This document shows positions 11,050-20,278 of a stretch of DNA of 64,000 nt, in pieces (the stretch's first letter is position 1; every line of letters begins with the position of its first letter). Both the position numbers and the translations under genes were made by a program. Below the pieces are notes generated by a model. That model was not told the DNA's origin and ran no database searches. It was given only the letters and a program-made list of their open reading frames with translations. Source of the stretch: Photobacterium atrarenae (GTDB lineage: Bacteria > Pseudomonadota > Gammaproteobacteria > Enterobacterales > Vibrionaceae); assembly GCF_024380015.1 (NCBI RefSeq), contig NZ_CP101508.1:496001-560000 (forward strand), read 5' to 3'.

Positions 11050-11661
11050 ATGAAAAGAAAAGCAGCGGTTGCGATGCTGCCACTGGCCTTATTGGCAGGA
11101 TGTGGGAGCGAAGGTGAAAAATTAGGCCGCACCTCCCCTTATGATTTGTCTAAAATTCCTGCGACTTGTTATTTGGATCATCAAGAAACACGTGATAGCA
11201 GCGGGCAAGGGATTTATCTGCCGACGGGGGCGAGCGTATATGCATATACATCTTCCGACCTTGCGCAGCTGAACCAGTGCTCACCTGAAGGGACGGATAT
11301 TCCTTCATTTTTAGTCAATGACAATTTGTTATCTGTGCTGGGGTATGCTCAGGATGTCGGCAGTACGCACTATGCGTTCGCCTATGTCGTGCCGGATCCC
11401 GCGACATCTGTTGTCGGGCTCGATCTCGCGGATGATGCTTGGCCGACACTGATTGCGGTTCAGGGGACGAATGCTCAGGGAGATTACACCATTGAAATTA
11501 ATCTGGCGCTGAATGTCCGGGTCTTTACCCAGAACAGTGATGAACCTGTCGTTGAAGTCTATACGCTGGCACAAGCCAAAGATGAGTTTCCGAAGATGTT
11601 GCAGCAAGACGCTGCAATGTTCCTGTTTCAGTTAGCGAATGGACAGGAGCCATCGCTTTAA
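11050..11661 (+). CDS. Lipoprotein of unknown function
   Basis: I do not recognise the family. The 203-residue product starts with a lipoprotein signal peptide (KRKAAVAMLPLALLAGC, lipobox LAGC, Cys about 18). The mature part is acidic and beta-rich-looking with two further cysteines (ATCYLD and LNQCSPEG), which could form a disulphide in the periplasm. The frame is open from 11023. I chose the ATG at 11050, after AGGATAAAG, because it places the signal peptide correctly. The gene stands alone, divergent from mutS, with its own terminator. Confidence is high for a secreted lipoprotein and nil for its role. Confidence 0.75.
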   Translation: MKRKAAVAMLPLALLAGCGSEGEKLGRTSPYDLSKIPATCYLDHQETRDSSGQGIYLPTGASVYAYTSSDLAQLNQCSPEGTDIPSFLVNDNLLSVLGYAQDVGSTHYAFAYVVPDPATSVVGLDLADDAWPTLIAVQGTNAQGDYTIEINLALNVRVFTQNSDEPVVEVYTLAQAKDEFPKMLQQDAAMFLFQLANGQEPSL

Positions 11662-11672
11662 TTCCTGCCGAT

Positions 11673-11697
11673 GCCAAGGAGGCCGCCTTGGCTTTTT
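11673..11697 (+). terminator. Intrinsic terminator after the unknown lipoprotein gene
   Basis: GCCAAGG, a 6-nt loop, CCTTGGC, then TTTTT, starting 11 bp after the stop codon at 11661. Confidence 0.85.
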
Positions 11698-11847
11698 CTA
11701 TTCGAGTTATTCGCCTCACTTTTGTTTATTTTCGTTGGTTCGTCGTCTATTTTGAGGGCGGTCCAACCGAGCGATGGGGACTCAGGCTGATGCTTGCTGT
11801 CCGGCTGGCGTCAGCGTATGGTGTGGTAAACTTTTGTCTGAGGGGGG

Positions 11848-12348
11848 ATGGAGCAGATGGCAGAGGTAGCGCAACTGGCCCGGGAATTGGGGGAAGCGTT
11901 GAGCCGGCAGGGCTGGATGGCAACCACAGCAGAGTCCTGTACCGGTGGCGGGGTGTCGATGGCGATCACCGAGATTGCCGGCAGCTCTGTCTGGTTTGAT
12001 CGGGCGTTTGTGACTTACAGTAATGAAGCCAAACAGCAGATGCTAGGCGTGGCAGCGGCCACGCTGGCTGAGCATGGTGCGGTCAGCGAAGCGGTAGCCG
12101 CAGAGATGGCAACCGGCGCGCTGGTGCACTCAGATGCCTCGATTAGCGTCTCTGTCAGCGGGATCGCCGGACCGGGCGGCGGCAGCGTGCTCAAGCCGGT
12201 CGGAACCGTGTGTTTTTCCTGGGCTGACCGAACCGGCTGGACAGCTTCAGAAACCTGCCACTTTGCCGGGGATCGTCAGGCCGTGCGGACCCAGGCGATC
12301 GAAAAAGCCCTTTGCGGTTTATTACATCGCCTGCAACAAATGCCTTGA
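11848..12348 (+). CDS. pncC: Nicotinamide-nucleotide amidohydrolase (CinA C-terminal domain protein)
   Basis: PncC deamidates nicotinamide mononucleotide to nicotinate mononucleotide in pyridine nucleotide recycling. The 166-residue single-domain protein has the family's TTAESCTGG, EIAGSSVWFDRAFVTYSNEAK, HGAVSEAVAAEMA and GIAGPGGGS motifs, and matches E. coli PncC (formerly YgaD) in length. A GAGGGGGG ribosome site overlaps the first of two close ATGs (11848 and 11857), so the exact start is uncertain by three codons. Its position just upstream of recA is the normal arrangement. Confidence 0.93.
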   Translation: MEQMAEVAQLARELGEALSRQGWMATTAESCTGGGVSMAITEIAGSSVWFDRAFVTYSNEAKQQMLGVAAATLAEHGAVSEAVAAEMATGALVHSDASISVSVSGIAGPGGGSVLKPVGTVCFSWADRTGWTASETCHFAGDRQAVRTQAIEKALCGLLHRLQQMP

Positions 12349-12370
12349 GCCTGCGGCTGCTCCCATTTCC

Positions 12371-12402
12371 AGCGCTGGGATAAAAAATTTTCATCCAGCG
12401 CT
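12371..12402. other. Hairpin immediately upstream of the recA promoter
   Basis: AGCGCTGGGAT and ATCCAGCGCT pair, with one bulged G, around an A/T-rich loop. It may end the pncC transcript, although the T-run is inside the loop rather than after the stem, so it is a poor terminator. Confidence 0.4.
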
Positions 12403-12429
12403 AGACACTGTATGAATAGACAGTATACT
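12402..12429 (+). promoter_or_regulatory. recA promoter with LexA (SOS) box filling the spacer
   Basis: The -35-like TAGACA (12402-12407) and the -10 TATACT (12424-12429) are separated by 16 bp, which are exactly CTGTATGAATAGACAG. This fits the gammaproteobacterial LexA consensus CTGT-N8-ACAG. Repressor binding would cover the whole core promoter, giving tight SOS control of recA. Confidence 0.9.
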
Positions 12430-12482
12430 AAGCTTCATAAACAAGCTCCGTTTTTTACTTTAAGCATCCGTTGGAGAGTCGA

Positions 12483-13538
12483 ATGGACGACAACAAGCAG
12501 AAGGCTCTTGCCGCCGCGTTAGGTCAGATTGAAAAGCAGTTCGGTAAAGGGTCGATCATGAAGCTCGGCGACAACCGGACGATGGATATTGAAACTGTGT
12601 CTACAGGTTCCCTGTCGCTGGATATCGCACTGGGCGCGGGTGGCCTGCCGATGGGACGTATCGTTGAAATATACGGCCCGGAGTCCTCCGGTAAAACAAC
12701 GCTGACGCTTGAAGTCATTGCGGCGGCGCAGCGCCAGGGCAAGACCTGTGCATTTATCGATGCCGAGCATGCGCTGGATCCGGTATACGCCCAGAAGCTG
12801 GGTGTAGATATTGATAACCTGCTGGTGTCCCAGCCAGATACCGGTGAGCAGGCGCTGGAAATTGCCGATGCGCTGGCCCGTTCGGGTGCGGTGGACATTA
12901 TGGTGGTGGACTCCGTGGCGGCACTGACCCCGAAAGCCGAGATTGAAGGTGAGATGGGTGACAGCCACATGGGTCTGCAGGCGCGGATGCTGTCTCAGGC
13001 GATGCGGAAGATCACCGGTAACCTGAAAGCGTCCAACTGTATGTGTATCTTCATCAACCAGATCCGAATGAAGATTGGGGTGATGTTTGGTAACCCGGAA
13101 ACCACTACGGGTGGTAATGCGCTGAAATTCTACGCTTCTGTTCGTCTGGACATCCGCCGTACCGGTGCAATCAAAGATGGTGATGAAGTGGTGGGTAACG
13201 AAACCCGCATTAAGGTTGTGAAGAACAAGATTGCGGCGCCGTTTAAACAAGCGGAAACGCAGATCCTGTATGGTCAGGGCTTTAACCGCCTGGGCGAGCT
13301 GGTTGATCTGGGCGTGAAGCATAAGATGGTTGAAAAAGCCGGTGCCTGGTATAGCTACAAGGGGGATAAGATTGGCCAGGGTAAGGCTAATGCTTGCAAA
13401 TTCCTGGGTGAGCACCCGGAACTGGCTGAAGAGCTGGAGAAGAACCTGCGTGCGCTGCTGCTGACCCCGAGCAATGCCGAAGATGCAAATGCTAATGAAG
13501 CAGAATCTGAAAGTAGCGCAGAAGATCAAGCATTCTGA
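12483..13538 (+). CDS. recA: Recombinase RecA
   Basis: RecA forms filaments on single-stranded DNA, drives homologous strand exchange and triggers LexA self-cleavage. The 351-residue protein has Walker A GPESSGKT (65-72), Walker [13 protein letters not shown], loop L1 [12 protein letters not shown] and loop L2 with [25 protein letters not shown]. It ends in the acidic regulatory tail. The frame is open from 12471. The ATG at 12483 follows GGAGAG at good spacing and gives the family start [23 protein letters not shown]. It is SOS-controlled by the box described at 12402-12429. Confidence 0.99.
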   Translation: MDDNKQKALAAALGQIEKQFGKGSIMKLGDNRTMDIETVSTGSLSLDIALGAGGLPMGRIVEIYGPESSGKTTLTLEVIAAAQRQGKTCAFIDAEHALDPVYAQKLGVDIDNLLVSQPDTGEQALEIADALARSGAVDIMVVDSVAALTPKAEIEGEMGDSHMGLQARMLSQAMRKITGNLKASNCMCIFINQIRMKIGVMFGNPETTTGGNALKFYASVRLDIRRTGAIKDGDEVVGNETRIKVVKNKIAAPFKQAETQILYGQGFNRLGELVDLGVKHKMVEKAGAWYSYKGDKIGQGKANACKFLGEHPELAEELEKNLRALLLTPSNAEDANANEAESESSAEDQAF

Positions 13539-13624
13539 GCACGGGCCTTCAGGTTATCTGTGAACAGTGACGGTTGATAACTTCAGTGCCATGACAACAT
13601 GGCTTTTGAAGCAGATGTCTCGAC

Positions 13625-13658
13625 AACGGGCCTTGTACAGTGTACAAGGCCCGTTTTG
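13625..13658 (+). terminator. Hairpin between recA and recX
   Basis: AACGGGCCTTGTAC and GTACAAGGCCCGTT form a 13-14 bp stem with a 3-nt loop, followed by TTTG. A terminator at this place is known in other proteobacteria, where recX is made from low-level read-through of recA transcripts. Here the T-run is short (TTTT interrupted by G), consistent with leaky termination. Confidence 0.85.
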
Positions 13659-13699
13659 TATCACGCTACCGAGGGGCCGTACGCGCACAAGGAGCAAAG

Positions 13700-14161
13700 A
13701 TGAAGAAAACACCGCCGAAACTCACGGTAAAAGAAGCCGCTGTCGGGTACTTGTCGCGCCGGGATCATGCGGAAAAGGAGCTGCGGCAAAAGCTGAAAAA
13801 CCGTGGCTACAGTAGCGAAGATGTAGAAGAAGCGATTGCTTACTGTCAGGACTATAACTGGCTGGATGATGCCCGCTATGCCGGGATGATGTTGCGAAGC
13901 GGGATCGCCAAAGGGTGGGGGAGTTTACGGATCCGTCAGGAGATGAAGCTCAAAGGGGTCCATGACACCATTGTCCGCCAGGTGCTGGAAGGATGTGAGC
14001 ATGATTGGTATGAACAAGCCCGCGACGTCGCCCGGCGTAAATTTGGCGATGCGCCCGCTGACACCCCGAAAGAAAAGGCTCGCCGCTTCCGGTTCATGCA
14101 GTATCGCGGCTATGATTTTGACCAGATCCAGTATGCACTGGGAAGCGACGACGAGTACTGA
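13700..14161 (+). CDS. recX: Regulatory protein RecX
   Basis: RecX binds RecA and limits filament growth and recombinase activity. The 153-residue protein has the family's repeated three-helix units: YLSRRDHAEKELRQKLKNRGY, then DVEEAIAYCQDYNWLDDARYAGM, and the C-terminal KARRFRFMQYRGYDFDQIQYAL. The frame is open from 13640, but that would put the start inside the recA-recX terminator hairpin. The ATG at 13700 follows AAGGAGCAAAG and is clearly the start. Expression probably depends on read-through from recA. Confidence 0.94.
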   Translation: MKKTPPKLTVKEAAVGYLSRRDHAEKELRQKLKNRGYSSEDVEEAIAYCQDYNWLDDARYAGMMLRSGIAKGWGSLRIRQEMKLKGVHDTIVRQVLEGCEHDWYEQARDVARRKFGDAPADTPKEKARRFRFMQYRGYDFDQIQYALGSDDEY

Positions 14162-14419
14162 CGTTTCATATGGCGGTCGGCCAACCTGGTCGGCCTGCTT
14201 TCCAGCCTGCCGTTGTGCAGCGTTATTTTGCCACAATTCTTAACATAACATTTCCCGTAGCCCCCACCCTTGTTTTACAATGGCCGGCAAAGATTTTATT
14301 TTAGAACCTGACCAGCGTATGGATCCCGTGATATGGCGCGGGATTGTGGGTGACAGGTCGCCTGGCTGCTCTGAAGCGGCTATTCAGTATTTATAAAAGT
14401 ATTTATTCAGGATTTTCCC

Positions 14420-17044
14420 ATGTACATGAGCACTGATGAGATTCGCCGTGCGTTTCTTGCGTTTTTTGAGAGCAAAGGTCACCAGATCGTAGACAGCTCT
14501 TCTCTTGTACCTGCTAATGACCCGACATTGTTGTTTACCAACGCAGGTATGAACCAATTTAAAGACACTTTCCTCGGCCTGGAAAAGCGCAGCTACACGC
14601 GAGCCACCACGGCCCAGCGCTGTGTTCGTGCCGGTGGTAAGCACAATGACCTGGAAAATGTCGGCTTTACCGCTCGTCACCATACCTTCTTTGAAATGCT
14701 GGGCAACTTCAGTTTTGGCGATTATTTCAAGCAAGATGCGATCAAGTACGCCTGGGAGTTTCTGACCGAAACCCTGAAACTGCCGCAAGATCGCCTGCTG
14801 GTCACCGTGTATGAGACCGATGACGAAGCATTCGAGATCTGGAACAAAGAAGTCGGTATCCCGGCCGATCGCATTGTTCGCATCGGCGACAAGCAAGGTG
14901 GCAAGCCATACGAGTCCGATAACTTCTGGCAGATGGGTGATACCGGTCCTTGTGGTCCGTGTACTGAAATCTTTTACGACCACGGTGAGCACATTTGGGG
15001 TGGCCGTCCGGGGACGCCGGAAGAAGACGGTGACCGTTTCATCGAGATCTGGAACAACGTCTTCATGCAGTTTAACCGTCAGGCCGACGGCACCATGGAG
15101 CCGCTGCCGAAGCCGTCGGTGGATACCGGAATGGGCATTGAGCGGATTGCTGCGATCATGCAGGGCGTTCACTCCAACTACGAGATTGATATCTTCCAGA
15201 CCCTGATCAAAGAAGCGGCTTCGGTGATTGGCCATGATGATTTGTCCAACCAGTCGCTGCGTGTGGTTGCAGACCATATCCGCTCTTGTGCCTATCTGGT
15301 GGTTGACGGGGTAATGCCGTCGAACGAAGGGCGTGGTTATGTCCTGCGCCGGATCATTCGCCGTGCGGTACGTCATGGTAACAAGCTGGGCGCGAAAGGG
15401 GCGTTCTTCTACAAGCTGGTGGGTCCATTGGCCGAGATCATGGGGACCGCGGGTGCAGAGCTGAAGAAACAGCAGGCGATGGTTGAGAAGGTACTGAAGA
15501 TCGAGGAAGAGAACTTCGGCCGGACTCTTGACCGCGGGATGACAATTCTGAACGAAGCGCTGGATAACCTTGACGGCAAAGAGCTGGATGGCGAAACCGT
15601 ATTTAAGCTGTACGACACCTACGGCTTTCCGGCGGATCTGACTAATGATGTAGCCCGCGAGCGCGGCTTTTCGATTGACGAGGAAGGCTTCAACAATGCG
15701 ATGGAAGCTCAGCGTCAGCGAGCCCGCGAAGCTGGTCAGTTCGGCGTAGATTACAATGACGCGATTAAAGTCGACGCCAATACTGAGTTCTGCGGTTATA
15801 CCGGCACGCAAGGCGAAGGGAAAGTGATTGCCCTGTACCGCGATGGTGAGGCGGTCGAGTCAATCCAGGCTGGCGAAGCTGCCTTGGTGGTGCTGGATAA
15901 TACCCCATTCTACGCTGAATCCGGCGGTCAGTGCGGGGATACCGGGAGCCTGAAGGCGTCCGGTGGGCTGTTCAGCGTGACGGATACACAGAAATTTGGT
16001 GGCGCGATTGGTCACCAGGGCACCCTGAGTGAGGGAAGCCTGCAAGTGGGCGAGCAGGTGATGGCTCAGGTCGATGCTGAGCGCCGCGCGGCGATCAGCC
16101 TGAACCACTCCGCGACGCACCTGCTCCATGCAGCACTGCGCAACCTGCTGGGCGAGCATGTGACCCAGAAAGGCTCGCTGGTGAAACCGGATGGCCTGCG
16201 CTTTGACTTCTCGAACCTGGAAGCGGTGACGCCGGCGCAGCTGCGTGAGATTGAACGTGTGGTCAATGAGCAGATCCGTTTAAATCATGCCATTGAAACC
16301 GAGCTGATGGATATTGAAGCGGCCAAGCAGAAAGGCGCGATGGCGCTGTTTGGCGAGAAATACGACGATGAAGTGCGTGTGCTGAGCATGGGAGACTTCT
16401 CGACGGAACTGTGTGGTGGTATTCACGCCAGCAACACCGGGGATATCGGCCTGTTCAAGATTGTTTCGGAAGGTGGGATTGCCGCAGGGATCCGTCGAAT
16501 CGAAGCGGTGACCGGTGCAGCGGCAATTGAAGCGCTGCATGCCCAGGAAGCCCTGTTGTCAGAAACTGCCGGCTTGGTGAAATCTGACAGCGCTTCTGTC
16601 GTGACGAAAGTGGGCGCTCTGGTTGCCCAGAACAAGCAGCTGGAAAAAGAGATCCAGCAGTTGAAAGATAAACTGGCGGCGCAGGAAAGTGCCGGTCTGA
16701 TCAACCAGGCGCAGGATATCAACGGCGTGAAAGTACTGGTTGCCAAGCTCGATGGTGCGGACAACAAAGCCCTGCGTGGTATGGTTGACGAGCTGAAAAA
16801 CCAACTGGGTAGCGGCATTGTGGTACTGGGCAATGCCAGTGGTGACAAAGTCGGATTAATTGCTGGGGTGACCAAAGACCTGACCGGTAAAGTTAAAGCT
16901 GGTGAACTGGTCAACATGGTCGCCCAGCAAGTCGGGGGTAAAGGCGGCGGCCGTCCGGATATGGCACAGGCAGGGGGCTCTGATGTATCAGCGCTTCCGG
17001 CTGCGCTTGAATCGGCACAGGCATGGATCGCAGAGCGCCTCTAG
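14420..17044 (+). CDS. alaS: Alanine--tRNA ligase
   Basis: AlaS charges tRNA-Ala and edits mischarged Ser/Gly-tRNA. The 874-residue protein has the class II catalytic core (about 1-240, including [14 protein letters not shown] and [16 protein letters not shown]), and then the tRNA-recognition region. The editing domain carries the zinc-site histidines HSATHLLH (about 565-572) and CGGIHAS (about 668). A C-terminal C-Ala domain contains the [15 protein letters not shown] motif. The start MYMSTDE is that seen in Vibrionaceae; a second ATG at 14426 is possible. The recX-alaS gap (14162-14419) holds presumed promoter sequence and no gene. Confidence 0.98.
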   Translation: MYMSTDEIRRAFLAFFESKGHQIVDSSSLVPANDPTLLFTNAGMNQFKDTFLGLEKRSYTRATTAQRCVRAGGKHNDLENVGFTARHHTFFEMLGNFSFGDYFKQDAIKYAWEFLTETLKLPQDRLLVTVYETDDEAFEIWNKEVGIPADRIVRIGDKQGGKPYESDNFWQMGDTGPCGPCTEIFYDHGEHIWGGRPGTPEEDGDRFIEIWNNVFMQFNRQADGTMEPLPKPSVDTGMGIERIAAIMQGVHSNYEIDIFQTLIKEAASVIGHDDLSNQSLRVVADHIRSCAYLVVDGVMPSNEGRGYVLRRIIRRAVRHGNKLGAKGAFFYKLVGPLAEIMGTAGAELKKQQAMVEKVLKIEEENFGRTLDRGMTILNEALDNLDGKELDGETVFKLYDTYGFPADLTNDVARERGFSIDEEGFNNAMEAQRQRAREAGQFGVDYNDAIKVDANTEFCGYTGTQGEGKVIALYRDGEAVESIQAGEAALVVLDNTPFYAESGGQCGDTGSLKASGGLFSVTDTQKFGGAIGHQGTLSEGSLQVGEQVMAQVDAERRAAISLNHSATHLLHAALRNLLGEHVTQKGSLVKPDGLRFDFSNLEAVTPAQLREIERVVNEQIRLNHAIETELMDIEAAKQKGAMALFGEKYDDEVRVLSMGDFSTELCGGIHASNTGDIGLFKIVSEGGIAAGIRRIEAVTGAAAIEALHAQEALLSETAGLVKSDSASVVTKVGALVAQNKQLEKEIQQLKDKLAAQESAGLINQAQDINGVKVLVAKLDGADNKALRGMVDELKNQLGSGIVVLGNASGDKVGLIAGVTKDLTGKVKAGELVNMVAQQVGGKGGGRPDMAQAGGSDVSALPAALESAQAWIAERL

Positions 17045-17102
17045 GGCGCTCTTTACCGAGATGTTTAGCAACGGGGTACAAGCCCCAGGAAGGTGAAGTA
17101 AA

Positions 17103-18299
17103 GTGACGCAGATTGCGCGTGAATCGCTAATAGTGCAAAAGTTTGGTGGAACATCAGTCGGTTCGATTGAGCGGATTGAGGCGGTTGCCAAACGGGTCAT
17201 GAAAGCTAAAACTGAAGGCCACCAACTTGTTGTAGTTGTTTCGGCCATGTCTGGTGAGACCAATCGTCTCCTGGGCCTTGCACAGCAAGTTGATGCTGTG
17301 CCTGCAGCGCGAGAACTTGATGTTCTCTTGTCAGCGGGTGAACAAGTCTCTATGGCTTTACTCGCGATGATGTTGAATAAGATGGGACAACCCGCCGTGT
17401 CACTGACTGGTTGGCAGGCTGGCATCGAAACGGACAGTATGTTCAATGATGCGAGCATCACCCATATTGACCCTCGTCCTATTCAACAGTTACTGGCACA
17501 AGATAAAGTTGTGATCGTAGCTGGCTTTCAAGGCATGAGTGATGAAAGGGAGATCACGACTCTGGGGCGCGGTGGTTCCGATACCACGGCCGTTGCACTG
17601 GCAGGCGCTTTACACGCAAATGAATGTCAGATCTTTACCGACGTGGACGGGGTTTATACCTGCGATCCACGAATTGAGCCCGAAGCCCGTCGACTGGACG
17701 TCATCCATTTTGATGATATGACGTCCATGGCACGAAATGGCGCGAAAGTGCTACAATTACAATCAGTTGAGCATGCGAGAGAAAACGGTGTCCCGTTGAG
17801 GGTACTGTCTTCATTTGAAGATGGTGACGGGACGCTGGTTAGCTTTGATTCTCATGTTTCAGCTGAGGTCGTCGGTGTGGCGCTGAAAAGCCAGCAAACG
17901 CAGCTGGAGGTGGCCTTACCGATAGCTGAGCTGCAAGATCAGCTCAACCTGTTTGGCGTGTCGTGCTGGTGTCAGCCCACGACGGCAAATACAACACAAT
18001 TAGTGACAGCCAATGAGCAGCTGGCCCGTCTGGAGCTGGTGCTGGCAGGAAAAATGCGACCGCTCGCCGGCGTGGCGACCCTGTCGTTGGTCGGTAATGG
18101 GGTCGCAGCTCTGGTCGAACCGGTGTGCGCTGTGCTGGCGAAAGCCGGAATCCAGGTGCAGCAACATACGTGTTCGACGCATTGCCTTTCCCTGCTGGTG
18201 AGCGATAGTGATCAACAGTTGGCTGTCAATATTGTCCATAAAAGGTTTGTGGTCGAGACCGAAAGTCTGGATAATCGACCGCTTCTCGCTGTTTCTTGA
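17103..18299 (+). CDS. lysC: Aspartate kinase
   Basis: Aspartate kinase phosphorylates aspartate, the first step toward lysine, threonine, methionine and diaminopimelate. The 398-residue monofunctional protein has the kinase signature VQKFGGTSVGS (about 10-20), TTLGRGGSDTTAVALA (about 155-170) and FTDVDGVYTCDPR. The C-terminal part (about 260-398) has two weakly conserved ACT-like regulatory units. The start is a GTG after AGGAAGGTGAAG; no ATG lies nearby in frame. The alaS-aspartokinase-csrA order is conserved in Vibrionaceae. The enzyme is certain, but which feedback class it belongs to is not, so the symbol is provisional. Confidence 0.88.
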   Translation: MTQIARESLIVQKFGGTSVGSIERIEAVAKRVMKAKTEGHQLVVVVSAMSGETNRLLGLAQQVDAVPAARELDVLLSAGEQVSMALLAMMLNKMGQPAVSLTGWQAGIETDSMFNDASITHIDPRPIQQLLAQDKVVIVAGFQGMSDEREITTLGRGGSDTTAVALAGALHANECQIFTDVDGVYTCDPRIEPEARRLDVIHFDDMTSMARNGAKVLQLQSVEHARENGVPLRVLSSFEDGDGTLVSFDSHVSAEVVGVALKSQQTQLEVALPIAELQDQLNLFGVSCWCQPTTANTTQLVTANEQLARLELVLAGKMRPLAGVATLSLVGNGVAALVEPVCAVLAKAGIQVQQHTCSTHCLSLLVSDSDQQLAVNIVHKRFVVETESLDNRPLLAVS

Positions 18300-18385
18300 G
18301 CAGTGAATATTTACGAATTCGTAGATATTGTTGGATAATAAACATTAAACGCTTATAAAACTGAGATGACTCAAGGAGCACATGA

Positions 18386-18583
18386 ATGCTTATTTTGACA
18401 CGTCGCGTAGGTGAGACGCTAATGATTGGTGACGAAGTAACCGTTACTGTTCTGGGTGTAAAAGGGAATCAGGTTCGCATTGGTGTAAACGCACCAAAAG
18501 AAGTTTCTGTGCACCGTGAAGAAATCTACATGCGTATTCAGGCAGAAAAAGAAACGGGTTCACAAGGATCCGGTAACTACTGA
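18386..18583 (+). CDS. csrA: Carbon storage regulator CsrA
   Basis: CsrA is a dimeric RNA-binding protein that represses or stabilises mRNAs with exposed GGA motifs, controlling central carbon metabolism, motility and virulence traits. The 65-residue protein begins [18 protein letters not shown] and has the binding-face residues of [19 protein letters not shown]. Its own ribosome site (CAAGGAGCACATGAATG) contains a GGA and fits the autoregulation seen in other species, though this is inferred. A terminator follows at once, then the tRNA array. Confidence 0.98.
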   Translation: MLILTRRVGETLMIGDEVTVTVLGVKGNQVRIGVNAPKEVSVHREEIYMRIQAEKETGSQGSGNY

Positions 18584-18584
18584 T

Positions 18585-18619
18585 GCAAAAAAGGTCGGCT
18601 TAGGCTGGCCTTTTTTATA
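18585..18619 (+). terminator. Intrinsic terminator after csrA
   Basis: AAAAAAGGTCGGC, TTAG, GCTGGCCTTTTTT form a stem with two G-U pairs and a T-run directly after the csrA stop. Confidence 0.88.
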
Positions 18620-18762
18620 TTTCCTGCACACAGGCCCTCACGCTTGTGGTGATATTTTATTGAAATCAAATGTGATACGGCACAGTGACGTTGGATATAT
18701 TGCCGGGTTGGCTATTAAGTATCCATCTGCGTCGGCAATGTTACTTTTTGACAATAAAGTGT

Positions 18763-18790
18763 TTGACTTATTTTGGGGTGGCAGTAATAT
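18763..18790 (+). promoter_or_regulatory. Promoter of the Ser/Arg tRNA array
   Basis: TTGACT (18763-18768), a 16-bp spacer and TAATAT (18785-18790) are followed by the GC-rich discriminator GAGCCCCCGC. That discriminator is typical of stringently controlled stable-RNA promoters. The first tRNA begins 16 bp further on. Confidence 0.8.
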
Positions 18791-18805
18791 GAGCCCCCGC
18801 AAGAC

Positions 18806-18898
18806 GGTGAGGTGGCCGAGAGGCTGAAGGCGCTCCCCTGCTAAGGGAGTATACGGTTTGTAGCCGTATCGAGGGTTCGAATCCCTCCTTCACCGCCA
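18806..18898 (+). tRNA. tRNA-Ser(GCU)
   Basis: A 93-nt class II tRNA with a long variable arm, anticodon GCT in CTGCTAA, T-loop GGTTCGAATCC and encoded CCA. It is the first of three near-identical copies in the array. Confidence 0.96.
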
Positions 18899-18924
18899 TT
18901 CATTTTATGAATGGCCTGCATTGC

Positions 18925-19001
18925 GCGTCCGTAGCTCAGCTGGATAGAGTACCTGGCTACGAACCAGGCGGTCGGAGGTTCGAATCCTCCCGGACGCGCC
19001 A
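18925..19001 (+). tRNA. tRNA-Arg(ACG), acceptor type A
   Basis: 77 nt, anticodon ACG (read as ICG after deamination), acceptor stem GCGTCCG/CGGACGC, encoded CCA. Confidence 0.96.
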
Positions 19002-19047
19002 TTTTTTATTGCAACGCCTAAAGCGGTGCAAAACACGAATAAAGCGT

Positions 19048-19124
19048 GCGCTCGTAGCTCAGCTGGATAGAGTACCTGGCTACGAACCAGGCGGTCGGAG
19101 GTTCGAATCCTCCCGAGCGCGCCA
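19048..19124 (+). tRNA. tRNA-Arg(ACG), acceptor type B
   Basis: 77 nt, identical body to type A, but with acceptor stem GCGCTCG/CGAGCGC. The two changed pairs are compensated on both sides. Confidence 0.96.
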
Positions 19125-19135
19125 TTATTTAGTGT

Positions 19136-19228
19136 GGTGAGGTGGCCGAGAGGCTGAAGGCGCTCCCCTGCTAAGGGAGTATACGGTTTGTAGCCGTATC
19201 GAGGGTTCGAATCCCTCCTTCACCGCCA
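19136..19228 (+). tRNA. tRNA-Ser(GCU)
   Basis: 93 nt, second copy. It is separated from the preceding tRNA-Arg by only 11 bp. Confidence 0.96.
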
Positions 19229-19266
19229 TTCTTCTCTCCAAGTCATGCTTGAGAAAGAAACCCTGC

Positions 19267-19343
19267 GCGTCCGTAGCTCAGCTGGATAGAGTACCTGGCT
19301 ACGAACCAGGCGGTCGGAGGTTCGAATCCTCCCGGACGCGCCA
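19267..19343 (+). tRNA. tRNA-Arg(ACG), acceptor type A
   Basis: 77 nt, identical to the copy at 18925; the following spacer also repeats (GCAACGCCTAAGGCGGTGCA). Confidence 0.96.
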
Positions 19344-19389
19344 TTTTTTATTGCAACGCCTAAGGCGGTGCAGAACACGAATAAAGCGT

Positions 19390-19466
19390 GCGCTCGTAGC
19401 TCAGCTGGATAGAGTACCTGGCTACGAACCAGGCGGTCGGAGGTTCGAATCCTCCCGAGCGCGCCA
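19390..19466 (+). tRNA. tRNA-Arg(ACG), acceptor type B
   Basis: 77 nt, identical to the copy at 19048. Confidence 0.96.
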
Positions 19467-19477
19467 TTATTTAGTGT

Positions 19478-19570
19478 GGTGAGGTGGCCGAGAGGCTGAA
19501 GGCGCTCCCCTGCTAAGGGAGTATACGGTTTGTAGCCGTATCGAGGGTTCGAATCCCTCCTTCACCGCCA
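19478..19570 (+). tRNA. tRNA-Ser(GCU)
   Basis: 93 nt, third copy, 342 bp after the second. This is the period of the duplicated Ser-ArgA-ArgB unit. Confidence 0.96.
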
Positions 19571-19608
19571 TTCTTCTCTTCAAGTCTTTCTTGAGAAAGA
19601 AACCCTGC

Positions 19609-19685
19609 GCGTCCGTAGCTCAGCTGGATAGAGTACCTGGCTACGAACCAGGCGGTCGGAGGTTCGAATCCTCCCGGACGCGCCA
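19609..19685 (+). tRNA. tRNA-Arg(ACG), acceptor type A
   Basis: 77 nt, same sequence as the other type A copies. It is followed by a 93-bp spacer unlike the others. Confidence 0.96.
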
Positions 19686-19778
19686 TTTCCCTTTAAGTAT
19701 CAACGGACTGTTACTTAATACCGATGTTGTTTCAACATTGGGGTTAGGCTTTTCCTGACCAAATGCAACAATATCTGC

Positions 19779-19855
19779 GCGCTCGTAGCTCAGCTGGATA
19801 GAGTACCTGGCTACGAACCAGGCGGTCGGAGGTTCGAATCCTCCCGAGCGCGCCA
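19779..19855 (+). tRNA. tRNA-Arg(ACG), acceptor type B
   Basis: 77 nt, type B acceptor stem, encoded CCA. Confidence 0.96.
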
Positions 19856-19904
19856 TGATTAAGGTCACAGACCTGATATTGCAACTGCGATATCGAAAGC
19901 CTGC

Positions 19905-19981
19905 GCGTCCGTAGCTCAGCTGGATAGAGTACCTGGCTACGAACCAGGCGGTCGGAGGTTCGAATCCTCCCGGACGCGCCA
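19905..19981 (+). tRNA. tRNA-Arg(ACG), acceptor type A
   Basis: 77 nt, type A. The upstream spacer (AAGGTCACAGACCTGATATT) recurs before the copy at 20154. Confidence 0.96.
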
Positions 19982-20027
19982 TTTTTTATTGCAACGCCTA
20001 AGGCGGTGCAGAACACGAATAAAGCGT

Positions 20028-20104
20028 GCGCTCGTAGCTCAGCTGGATAGAGTACCTGGCTACGAACCAGGCGGTCGGAGGTTCGAATCCTCCCGAGCGC
20101 GCCA
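20028..20104 (+). tRNA. tRNA-Arg(ACG), acceptor type B
   Basis: 77 nt, type B, with the same 46-bp spacer upstream as at 19344-19389. Confidence 0.96.
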
Positions 20105-20153
20105 TCATTAAGGTCACAGACCTGATATTGCATTGCGATATCGAAAAGCCTGC

Positions 20154-20230
20154 GCGTCCGTAGCTCAGCTGGATAGAGTACCTGGCTACGAACCAGGCGG
20201 TCGGAGGTTCGAATCCTCCCGGACGCGCCA
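20154..20230 (+). tRNA. tRNA-Arg(ACG), acceptor type A
   Basis: 77 nt, type A, fifth copy of this form. Confidence 0.96.
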
Positions 20231-20278
20231 TCACGACTTTGCAGCGTGATCACGTTGCATTCCTTCAAGATTAAGTGT

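Noticed and set aside
10554..11083. Frames of 128 (+) and 161 (-) codons between mutS and the lipoprotein gene
   Set aside because: Both overlap the real genes at their ends, have no ribosome site and give no recognisable protein features.
13625..13658. Inverted repeat between recA and recX considered as a LexA or other operator
   Set aside because: The sequence does not match CTGT-N8-ACAG, and its stem with T-tract fits a leaky terminator better.
14384..15811. 475-codon minus-strand frame opposite alaS
   Set aside because: It lies entirely antisense to a certain gene, has no start signal, and arises from codon bias. The same holds for long antisense frames opposite recA, oadB, oadA and the MFS gene.
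18907..19482. Plus-strand frames reading SVAQLDRVPGYEPGGRRFESSR in the tRNA array
   Set aside because: Sense translations of the same tRNA genes; no ribosome sites and no protein logic.
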